From positions 124,001 to 188,000 of the forward strand of contig NZ_JAAQQU010000105.1 in assembly GCF_011742145.1 (NCBI RefSeq): 64,000 nucleotides of DNA. The letters run 5' to 3'. The position numbers and the translations under genes were made by a program. The number at the start of each line of letters is the position of its first letter. Within the stretch, counting starts at the first letter, position 1. Under the pieces are notes generated by a model that was given only the letters and a program-made list of their open reading frames with translations, did no database searches and was not told the DNA's origin. This DNA comes from Flavobacterium sp. J49. Its GTDB lineage: Bacteria; Bacteroidota; Bacteroidia; Flavobacteriales; Flavobacteriaceae. Below are positions 1 to 7,105 of the stretch, one piece after another.

Positions 1-1
1 G

Positions 2-2098
2 GATATAGTGGCCGGTTTTGGCGAACTGTTGTCGTCACAGATTATTGCGGTAGCGCTAAAGCAAAAAGTAAGCAACTCAGCTTTTAAAGACAGTCGCGAA
101 GTGATTAAAACCAATTCCAACTTCGGAAAAGCAGCCGTAGATTTTGAGGCAACCAATCAATTAATAGTAGATTATTTCAAAAACAATACTACTCAAGTAA
201 CCTTGTTTCCCGGATTTATTGCGTCCTCATTTGATGGAAATACCACTACTTTAGGCCGAGGCGGTTCCGATTACACGGCAGCGATTATTGCCGCAGCGGT
301 AAAAGCCGAAGTCTTGGAAATTTGGACCGACGTAAACGGAATGTTCACTGCCAATCCGAAAAGCGTAAAACAAGCCCAACCCATAGAAACCATCTCCTAT
401 CAGGAAGCAATGGAGTTGTCGCATTTTGGCGCCAAAGTATTATATCCGCCAACCATTCAGCCGGTGTTGAAAGACAACATTCCGATTTTTATCAAAAATA
501 CTTTCGAGCCTGAAGCTTACGGAACATTGATTTCCAATAACCCGGAAGCATCAAGCAACCCCATAAAGGGAATAACCCACATTGACAATATTGCTTTATT
601 AACCTTAGAAGGTTCAGGTATGATAGGCGTTGCGGGCTCGTCCAAGCGTTTGTTCGAAGTTTTGTCTAATGAAAACATCAACGTGATTTTTATAACTCAA
701 GCTTCTTCGGAACATTCGATTTGTGTCGGAATTCTAAATACTGATGCCGACAAAGCCAAAACCGCTATCGACAAAGCATTCGAAATGGAAATTGCCCAAG
801 GCAAAGTCGACCCAACTATCGTCGAAAAAGATTTATGCATCGTAGCATTAGTAGGTGAAAGCATGAAAAACCACCAAGGCATCAGCGGCAAAATGTTTAG
901 CACATTAGGCAAAAACAATGTCAACATTCGCGCGATAGCACAAGGCGCTTCGGAAAGAAATATCTCGGTGGTGATTAATGAGAAAGACGTGAAAAAAGCA
1001 CTGAATACGTTACACGAACGCTTTTTTGAAGACAATACCAAACAGTTGAATTTGTTTGTCATGGGCGTTGGTAACGTAGGCGAAAAATTCATTGACCAAA
1101 TCAGTCAGCAAAAGAAATTCCTCAAAGAAAACCTCAAAATTAATGTGCGCGTCATCGCTTTATCGAATTCCCGCAAAATGGTTTTCGATGAAGAAGGCAT
1201 CAACTTGAAAGACTGGAAAGAGACTTTAGAAAATGGTGAAAAAGCGAATCCAAGTGGATTCATCGCACGAACCAAAGAGTTAAATTTACGCAACAGCATT
1301 TTCGTAGACATTACTGCGAATCAAGATATCGCGGGCATTTACGACCAATTCTTAGGCCAGAATATAGCTGTAGTCACTTGTAACAAAATAGCCTGTTCCT
1401 CGGAATACAACCACTATAAAAACCTTAAAAACTTATCCCGAAAATACAACGCGCCATTCTTATTTGAAACGAATGTCGGAGCCGGTTTGCCTATCATTGA
1501 TACGCTAAAACACTTAATTGCGTCGGGTGATAAAGTGAATAGAATCAATGCAGTATTGTCGGGAAGTTTGAATTTTATTTTCAATAATTTCAGCGACACT
1601 TACAGCTTTCACGATGTAGTAAAAGAAGCAGGTGTTCAAGGTTTTACAGAACCTGACCCAAAAATTGATTTAAGTGGTGTTGATGTCGCCAGAAAGATAC
1701 TAATCCTCATTCGCGAAAGCGGTTACGAAATGGAAATGGAAAACATTACCAACAATTCATTTCTGCCTAAAGAATGCATGGACACAACGAACAACGAGGA
1801 TTTTTTCAAATCATTAAACAAACACGCGAGTCATTTTGATAATCTTTTGGCAGAAGCTAAATCCAAAGACAGTCGCTTGAAATTTGTAGCCTCTTTCGAA
1901 AATGGTAAAGCCAGCGTTGGTTTACAATTTATTCCATCTGACAGTCCGTTTTACAACTTAGAAGGAAAAGACAATATCGTCGAGTTTTATACCAATCGTT
2001 ACGTCGACCAACCGTTAATCATCAAAGGTGCCGGTGCCGGTGCTGCGGTAACCGCTTCGGGGATTTTTGCCGATGTGATTCGAATTGGAAATGTTTAA
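2..2098 (+). CDS. thrA: Bifunctional aspartokinase/homoserine dehydrogenase, 5'-truncated by the window
   Basis: A cytosolic enzyme for two steps of threonine synthesis: phosphorylation of aspartate and reduction of aspartate semialdehyde to homoserine. The frame stays open to the window edge, so the GTG at position 8 is not the true start. About 115 N-terminal residues of a family usually near 815 long, including the kinase lysine motif, lie outside. Visible are the aspartokinase motifs GRGGSDYT (near codon 85) and EIWTDVNG, ACT-like regulatory segments, a second Rossmann motif VMGVGNVG (near codon 350) and the dehydrogenase signature TEPDPKIDLSG. The ACT segments suggest feedback control by threonine, as in the family. 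thrB and thrC follow on the same strand, so this is the first gene of the operon. Confidence 0.95.
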   Translation, partial: DIVAGFGELLSSQIIAVALKQKVSNSAFKDSREVIKTNSNFGKAAVDFEATNQLIVDYFKNNTTQVTLFPGFIASSFDGNTTTLGRGGSDYTAAIIAAAVKAEVLEIWTDVNGMFTANPKSVKQAQPIETISYQEAMELSHFGAKVLYPPTIQPVLKDNIPIFIKNTFEPEAYGTLISNNPEASSNPIKGITHIDNIALLTLEGSGMIGVAGSSKRLFEVLSNENINVIFITQASSEHSICVGILNTDADKAKTAIDKAFEMEIAQGKVDPTIVEKDLCIVALVGESMKNHQGISGKMFSTLGKNNVNIRAIAQGASERNISVVINEKDVKKALNTLHERFFEDNTKQLNLFVMGVGNVGEKFIDQISQQKKFLKENLKINVRVIALSNSRKMVFDEEGINLKDWKETLENGEKANPSGFIARTKELNLRNSIFVDITANQDIAGIYDQFLGQNIAVVTCNKIACSSEYNHYKNLKNLSRKYNAPFLFETNVGAGLPIIDTLKHLIASGDKVNRINAVLSGSLNFIFNNFSDTYSFHDVVKEAGVQGFTEPDPKIDLSGVDVARKILILIRESGYEMEMENITNNSFLPKECMDTTNNEDFFKSLNKHASHFDNLLAEAKSKDSRLKFVASFENGKASVGLQFIPSDSPFYNLEGKDNIVEFYTNRYVDQPLIIKGAGAGAAVTASGIFADVIRIGNV

Positions 2099-2106
2099 CT
2101 AAGTTA

Positions 2107-2175
2107 CTTAGTTTCTGAGTGCCTGAGTAACTAAGAAAAACTCAGAAACTTAGCGACTCAGCATCTCAGCATCTC
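2107..2175. repeat. Degenerate 8-bp tandem repeat (CTnAGnnn) between thrA and thrB
   Basis: The thrA-thrB gap is almost entirely made of octamers in phase: CTTAGTTT, CTGAGTGC, CTGAGTAA, CTAAGAAA, then after two bases CTCAGAAA, CTTAGCGA, CTCAGCAT, CTCAGCAT. The two halves have opposite sense, so AGTTTCTGAGT (2110-2120) and ACTCAGAAACT (2140-2150) form a perfect 11-bp inverted repeat with a 19-nt loop. No T-tract follows it, so it is not a standard terminator. The array ends a few bases before the thrB start codon. Confidence 0.8.
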
Positions 2176-2182
2176 AAAAAAA

Positions 2183-3109
2183 ATGAACGAAATAAAAATA
2201 TTCTGCCCTGCCACTATCGCCAATCTGAATTGCGGATTTGATGTGTTAGGCCTTTGCCTTGAAGGCATTGGTGACGAAATGATTATCCGAAAGACCCGTG
2301 AAAAAGGCATTCGCATTACTAAAATAACCGGTGCCGATTTGCCGTTGGAAATCGAAAAAAATGTAGCCGGTGTGGCAGCCTTAGCTATAGTAGCCGCAGC
2401 TAATCCGGATTGCGGTTTCGAAATCGAAATCCACAAAAAAATCAAAGCCGGAAGCGGTATTGGAAGTTCTTCTGCCAGTGCGGCCGGAGCGGTTTTTGGT
2501 ATTAATGAATTGTTAGGCAAACCTTTTTCTCGTCACGAATTGGTCGATTTTGCCATGAAAGGCGAAGCTTTGGCCAGTGGTTGCGAACATGCTGATAACG
2601 TGGCACCTTGTGTTTTGGGAGGTTTTACTTTGGTTCGTGGTTACAATCCGTTAGACGTAATTAAGATCGAAAGTCCGAGTGAGTTATATGCTGTAGTATT
2701 GCATCCACAAATAGAAGTAAAGACTTCCGACTCCAGAGCAGTGCTTTCTCCAACCGTTTTATTAAAAGACGCCATCACCCAATGGGGAAATGTAGGCGGA
2801 TTAATCGCCGGATTGTATACCAAAGATTACGAGCTAATTGGTCGCTCGTTACAAGATGTGATAATCGAACCTTTACGCAAACAATTAATACCTAACTTTG
2901 AGAATGTCAAAAACGCAGCGTTACAATACGGTGCATTAGGTTCCGGAATTTCAGGTGCCGGACCATCAATATTCGCTTTGTGCAAAGGACAAGAATCCGC
3001 CGAAAAAGTAGCCTACGCGATGAGTGATAGCTATCTTAATACCGGAATTGCTTTTGATATTCATATTTCAAAGGTAAATGATGAAGGAGTGAAAATAATT
3101 ACGAATTAG
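2183..3109 (+). CDS. thrB: Homoserine kinase
   Basis: Phosphorylates homoserine to O-phosphohomoserine, the substrate of ThrC. The 308-residue length is normal for this GHMP-kinase family. Two signatures are clear: the N-terminal substrate motif ATIANLNCGFDVLG (residues 10-23) and the ATP-binding glycine/serine loop KAGSGIGSSSASAAGA (residues 88-103). The C-terminal GSGISGAGPSIFALC segment is the third GHMP motif. It lies between thrA and thrC, as in most bacterial threonine operons. The start is the ATG directly after the octamer array, with no clear Shine-Dalgarno, which is usual in this phylum. Confidence 0.95.
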   Translation: MNEIKIFCPATIANLNCGFDVLGLCLEGIGDEMIIRKTREKGIRITKITGADLPLEIEKNVAGVAALAIVAAANPDCGFEIEIHKKIKAGSGIGSSSASAAGAVFGINELLGKPFSRHELVDFAMKGEALASGCEHADNVAPCVLGGFTLVRGYNPLDVIKIESPSELYAVVLHPQIEVKTSDSRAVLSPTVLLKDAITQWGNVGGLIAGLYTKDYELIGRSLQDVIIEPLRKQLIPNFENVKNAALQYGALGSGISGAGPSIFALCKGQESAEKVAYAMSDSYLNTGIAFDIHISKVNDEGVKIITN

Positions 3110-3161
3110 AACCCGAGGCGCAGCCGAATTGTATCGAGCGAAGCGCAATAAATTACGAATT
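3099..3161. repeat. Intergenic element before thrC with flanking ATTACGAATTA repeats
   Basis: The thrB stop and the thrC start are separated by a short stretch bounded by two copies of the 10-mer ATTACGAATT (about 3099 and 3153), a heptamer-type repeat. Between them lies the GC-rich word CGAGGCGCAGCCGA (from about 3115), which is nearly repeated at about 51457 inside the larger element upstream of the maleate isomerase gene (CGAGGCGCAAGCCGA). Confidence 0.55.
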
Positions 3162-4448
3162 ATGCAGTATTTCAGTTTAAATAAAAATGCGCCAAGAGTT
3201 AGTTTCGAACAAGCTGTAGTGTTGGGTTTGGCACCTGATAGAGGTTTGTACTTTCCGGAAAGCATCACGCCGCTTCCCCATTCATTCTTTCAAAATATAG
3301 AAAACCTTACGCAAGAAGAAATCGCTTTTGAAGCCATCAAGCAATTCGTTGGCGACGAAATTCCGGAAGCCGAACTCAAACGCATTATCGCTGAGACTTT
3401 ATGTTTTGATTTTCCTTGCGTACCGGTGGAAAACGATGTCTTTTCATTAGAACTTTTTCACGGACCAACCATGGCGTTTAAGGATGTTGGTGCCCGATTC
3501 ATGTCGAGATGCTTGGGCTATTTCAACCGCAATGATGATAAAAAAATAACTGTTTTGGTCGCTACTTCCGGCGATACCGGCGGTGCTGTGGCGAGCGGTT
3601 TTTTGGATGTAAAAGGTGTGGAAGTCATCATACTTTATCCTTCCGGCAAAGTGAGTGAAATACAAGAACGTCAATTGACTACGCTTGAAAAAAATATAAA
3701 AGCATTAGAAGTTGACGGCGTGTTTGACGATTGTCAGGACATGGTAAAGCAAGCTTTCTTAGATCATACCCTAAACCATAAAAACTTAACTTCAGCCAAC
3801 TCAATTAATATTGCCCGTTGGTTGCCGCAAATGTTTTATATTTTCTTTGCATACAAACAATTGAAAAAGTACGACAAGCCAATTATCCTTTCGTGTCCGA
3901 GCGGCAATTTTGGAAATATTTGTGCCGGGATTATGGCTAAACGATTAGGTCTTCCTATCGCCCATTTTGTAGCTTCAACCAATGCCAATGATACGGTGCC
4001 AAGATTTTTAGAAGCCGGAAACTACGAACCAAAACCTTCAGTTGCTACTATTTCGAATGCAATGGATGTTGGGAATCCGTCTAATTTTATACGCATTCAG
4101 GAATTGTATCACTATGATTTGAGCGAGTTTGAAAAAGACTTTTCCTCCTACGCTTTTACCGATGCCGAGACCGAAATGGCCATCAAAGACCTATACAACC
4201 GGACACAATATATTGCTGAACCTCATGGCGCTGTGGGATATTTGGGTTTGAAAAAAGAAATGGCAAAACAACCGGAAAGCCTCGGTGTATTCCTGGAAAC
4301 CGCACATCCGATTAAATTCTTGGATGTGGTGGAACCCTTATTGGACTTACAATTGCCGATTCCAACCCAAATAGAAAGTGTGTTAGACAAAGAGAAGGTT
4401 ACGGTTAAGATTAAGACTTATGAGGATTTGAAAGATTTTTTACAATAA
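3162..4448 (+). CDS. thrC: Threonine synthase
   Basis: A PLP enzyme that converts O-phosphohomoserine to threonine and so completes the pathway begun by thrA and thrB. The start is placed at the ATG at 3162, giving MQYFSLNKNAP and 428 residues. An in-frame TTG at 3129 would add residues encoded by the intergenic repeat, and the family normally begins at the chosen point. The PLP lysine is K107 in HGPTMAFKDVG. The phosphate-binding loop is ATSGDTGGAV, and SCPSGNFGN appears further on. The length fits the short bacterial threonine synthase class. Confidence 0.94.
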   Translation: MQYFSLNKNAPRVSFEQAVVLGLAPDRGLYFPESITPLPHSFFQNIENLTQEEIAFEAIKQFVGDEIPEAELKRIIAETLCFDFPCVPVENDVFSLELFHGPTMAFKDVGARFMSRCLGYFNRNDDKKITVLVATSGDTGGAVASGFLDVKGVEVIILYPSGKVSEIQERQLTTLEKNIKALEVDGVFDDCQDMVKQAFLDHTLNHKNLTSANSINIARWLPQMFYIFFAYKQLKKYDKPIILSCPSGNFGNICAGIMAKRLGLPIAHFVASTNANDTVPRFLEAGNYEPKPSVATISNAMDVGNPSNFIRIQELYHYDLSEFEKDFSSYAFTDAETEMAIKDLYNRTQYIAEPHGAVGYLGLKKEMAKQPESLGVFLETAHPIKFLDVVEPLLDLQLPIPTQIESVLDKEKVTVKIKTYEDLKDFLQ

Positions 4449-4456
4449 ATCACAAG

Positions 4457-5221
4457 ATGAACCCAAAAGTGTATTCAATTCTATTGCTCTTTTTTGTAAC
4501 CTTTGATGTAACATCTCAAAATGATAGTATTAGAGCGGCCAAAAAGGTATTGGATGAGTCGGATTTACCTATCATCGCTTATCTTACTGAAAACGACAGC
4601 ACCACATATTACCATGAGGATGACTCGTTAACAAAGTATTTCCGTTTTGAATTGATTGACGAAAAGCTTTATCTGGCCAAAAAGAAAAAGGCAGTTTCAT
4701 TTTTGACTGCAGATACTTTAGCCCATAAAAAGACCAAAGGTATTATTACATTACCTTGTCAAAAGAAAACCGTCACCTTTACAGATCTTCCCTCAGAAGA
4801 GGAAACCAATCGTATTTATGAATACGTTGGGCAAATCAACTTACTTAATGCTTATGTGGTTTATGGTATGTATTGGGAGGATTACGACTTCACACTCATT
4901 GACAAAACCAGTGGTGAAACAACCGCATCTTTTGTAGACTATCCCAACATTTCTACCGATAAAAAAACTATCCTTTGTCTTGGAGCGAATGTTTATGAAA
5001 ATACCGCTGATTTGGATTTCTTTGTCATCGATAACAAAAAGATACTTCAAAAAATGAACGCCGTTTTCAAATATTGGATGCCGGCTGGTGAAATTACCGA
5101 TATGTTTTGGAGCACTGACGGTTATTTCTATTTGCCCGTTGTAACCACAAGCCATTATTGGAAACCCGACGGAAGTTTGAATGATCAATGGCAATACCTC
5201 AGGATCAAGCCTATTCCATAA
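4457..5221 (+). CDS. Secreted protein of unknown function
   Basis: 254 residues starting with a signal peptide (hydrophobic SILLLFFVTF, ending near TSQND), so probably exported to the periplasm or surface. No catalytic motif or named domain is recognisable. The mature part is mixed polar with several aromatic-rich strands and looks like a beta-rich soluble domain. It starts 8 bp after the thrC stop and may be transcribed by read-through from the thr operon, but nothing links it to threonine synthesis. It may belong to a Flavobacterium-restricted family. Confidence 0.75.
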   Translation: MNPKVYSILLLFFVTFDVTSQNDSIRAAKKVLDESDLPIIAYLTENDSTTYYHEDDSLTKYFRFELIDEKLYLAKKKKAVSFLTADTLAHKKTKGIITLPCQKKTVTFTDLPSEEETNRIYEYVGQINLLNAYVVYGMYWEDYDFTLIDKTSGETTASFVDYPNISTDKKTILCLGANVYENTADLDFFVIDNKKILQKMNAVFKYWMPAGEITDMFWSTDGYFYLPVVTTSHYWKPDGSLNDQWQYLRIKPIP

Positions 5222-5268
5222 ATTCTTTTTAGGCCTTACATCCACTTTCAAAACAAAGTGATTTCTCT

Positions 5269-5276
5269 TATATTTG
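5269..5276 (+). promoter_or_regulatory. TATATTTG -7 promoter element
   Basis: Exact match to the Bacteroidota TAnnTTTG element, 15 bp before the ATG at 5292. It shows that the upstream in-frame ATG at 5274 lies inside the promoter and is not the start. Confidence 0.65.
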
Positions 5277-5291
5277 TTCAAAATCCATACA

Positions 5292-6476
5292 ATGAAAAAA
5301 ATTACTTCTCTGGTAGCGCTGCTTCTTGTGGTTACCGCTTGTGGTGTTCGCCAAACCCGCGACATGTTAACTTCCGGCGATTATGACGGTGCCATTCAAA
5401 ATGCGGTGGAAGGTTTGCGCGGAAACAAAAACGCCAAAGGCAAACAAGATTACGTTTATATGCTCGAAGAAGCTTTTGCCAAAGCCAAAGAGCGCGATTT
5501 GCGCAACATCGAAGTGTGGTTTAAAGATGCCAATCCGCAGAACTTGGAAAAGATTTATGAGACTTATGTGCAACTCAATGCACGCCAGGAACGCATTAGA
5601 CCGATATTACCGGTACGTTTGCTGAAAGAAGGTCGAGAAGCCATTTTCCCTTTTGACGATTACTCCGATCAGATTGTGAGCAGTAAAAATGCTTTGGCCA
5701 AATATTTATACGACAATTCCAAAGCGCTTTTGGCCAACAAAGACAAAATGGTCGTACGCCGCGCGTATAATGACTTAGTGTATTTGCAAAATTTGAGTCC
5801 GGGATTCAAAGACACCGACAAACTCATTGAAGAAGCGCGTACCAAAGGCACAGATTACGTGAGTGTTTATACCAAAAACGAAACCAATATGGTTATTCCG
5901 GTGCGTTTGGAGAATGATTTGTTAGACTTTAGCACATTGGGACTAAACGACAAATGGACCGTTTACCACAGCAATCGTATCAAAGGCATTACTTACGATT
6001 ATGGCTTAGTGGTCAACTTCCGAGACATTAAGATTTCACCGGAGCAAATCAAAGAGAAAGAAATTCAAAAAGAAAGACTGATTAAAGTGGGACTCAAAAA
6101 TCTATTAGACGCCAATGGTCAAGTGGTAAAAGACAGTTTGGGCAATCCTATTAAAGTCGACGACATGCGAACCGTACGCGCTACTATTTATGAGTTTTCC
6201 CAATTCAAAGCCTGCCAGGTAACAGCCAAAGTGGATTATATTGACTTTAACAACAACCAATTATTACAAACGTTCCCATTGGCGAGTGAATTTATTTTTA
6301 ATTATATGTATGCCAAATACCGTGGCGACAAACGCGCTTGCGAACAAGAGTACTATCAATACTTTGACCGCAGAGCCGTACCGTTTCCGAGTAACGAGCA
6401 AATGGTTTATGATACCGGGAATGATTTGAAAAACAAACTGAAAGAAATCATTACGCGAAATAAGTTTAGAAGATAA
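5292..6476 (+). CDS. Lipoprotein of unknown function
   Basis: 394 residues. The N-terminus MKKITSLVALLLVVTACG is a type II signal peptide with lipobox TACG, so the mature protein is probably anchored at Cys18 in the envelope. The next ~170 residues are helical and tetratricopeptide-like (SGDYDGAIQNAVEGL; many Ala, Leu and Lys). The C-terminal half is beta-rich and ends in a basic tail. No enzyme motif is seen. The start was chosen from the promoter at 5269-5276 and the signal peptide. A strong terminator follows the stop, so this is a single-gene transcription unit. The function is unknown. Confidence 0.85.
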   Translation: MKKITSLVALLLVVTACGVRQTRDMLTSGDYDGAIQNAVEGLRGNKNAKGKQDYVYMLEEAFAKAKERDLRNIEVWFKDANPQNLEKIYETYVQLNARQERIRPILPVRLLKEGREAIFPFDDYSDQIVSSKNALAKYLYDNSKALLANKDKMVVRRAYNDLVYLQNLSPGFKDTDKLIEEARTKGTDYVSVYTKNETNMVIPVRLENDLLDFSTLGLNDKWTVYHSNRIKGITYDYGLVVNFRDIKISPEQIKEKEIQKERLIKVGLKNLLDANGQVVKDSLGNPIKVDDMRTVRATIYEFSQFKACQVTAKVDYIDFNNNQLLQTFPLASEFIFNYMYAKYRGDKRACEQEYYQYFDRRAVPFPSNEQMVYDTGNDLKNKLKEIITRNKFRR

Positions 6477-6477
6477 A

Positions 6478-6509
6478 AAAAGTGTCCCAAAAATCGGGAC
6501 GCTTTTTTT
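6478..6509. terminator. Bidirectional rho-independent terminator
   Basis: AGTGTCCC (6481-6488) pairs with GGGACGCT (6496-6503), with one G-U pair, flanked by A-tract and T-tract. It serves the lipoprotein gene on the plus strand and ytxJ on the minus strand. Confidence 0.85.
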
Positions 6510-6894
6510 AGATATATCTTTTCAAAGCATCAGCGTAAATATCGCTGTGTGAAGCATTATAAGTAGCCCTTCCGTTCTTGATAAGAATCAACTGAGGCGA
6601 TTGGTGCTCTATATCAAATCGCTTGGCTACTTCATTAGAAATATCACGATTTTCGAGCAGATCAAGAAAATAAGGCGTCACCAAATCCTCCAATTCATAC
6701 TCATTCTCAAACTGCTTCAACGTCATTCGGCTAATACCGCAGCGTGTGCTGTGCTTAAAAATAATCACCGGTTTGGCTGATGATTCGTTAACAATTTCAT
6801 TCAGCTGGCCTATATCCGTCAGTGCTCTCCAATTGACTTTACTGTTAGCACGCTCTGGCTCAGTTGAACCGAAAATATTTTTAAATAAGTTCAT
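6508..6894 (-). CDS. ytxJ: YtxJ-like monothiol bacilliredoxin
   Basis: A thioredoxin-fold protein of 128 residues. The family is proposed to act as a bacilliredoxin that removes bacillithiol from protein thiols. The signature is FKHSTRCGISRMTLKQFE, with a single active-site cysteine (C52) in TRCGIS in place of the CxxC of thioredoxin. After it come the family's acidic helix and the cis-proline region QSPQLILIKNG. No signal peptide is present, so it is cytosolic. It is monocistronic and convergent with the upstream lipoprotein gene. Its presence suggests that the host makes bacillithiol, but no bsh genes lie in this window. Confidence 0.9.
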   Translation of the reverse strand: MNLFKNIFGSTEPERANSKVNWRALTDIGQLNEIVNESSAKPVIIFKHSTRCGISRMTLKQFENEYELEDLVTPYFLDLLENRDISNEVAKRFDIEHQSPQLILIKNGRATYNASHSDIYADALKRYI

Positions 6895-7060
6895 TTTTGT
6901 CTTGATTTAGGACATTTTGACTTGAAATTAGTATGAATTCACAACTAAACCCGTCATTTTGTCTCGTTATAGGTTTTGGAACACATATTGTCGACCTGTT
7001 TTCAAAGCTAATTAATTTATGCTGAATAAATATTCGTTTTAACTTTTAAACAACATACAA

Positions 7061-7075
7061 AGTACGAAGTACGAA
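7061..7075. repeat. Heptamer repeat AGTACGA before clpB
   Basis: Two adjacent copies of AGTACGA in the A-rich leader 30 bp before the clpB start codon. They belong to the same class of 7-bp leader repeats as those at 3099, 30504, 63251 and 63463. Confidence 0.5.
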
Positions 7076-7105
7076 AAGAAAAATACAATACAACACAAAA
7101 CAAAC

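Noticed and set aside
3129..3161. Upstream in-frame TTG start for threonine synthase
   Set aside because: It would translate the intergenic repeat element, and the family sequence begins at the ATG at 3162.
5274..5291. Earlier ATG for the lipoprotein gene
   Set aside because: It lies inside the -7 box TATATTTG, so it is not in the transcript; the signal peptide starts at 5292.
4841..5365. Long antisense open frame opposite the unknown secreted protein
   Set aside because: It has no family features and mirrors real genes on the plus strand; codon use and start context do not support it.
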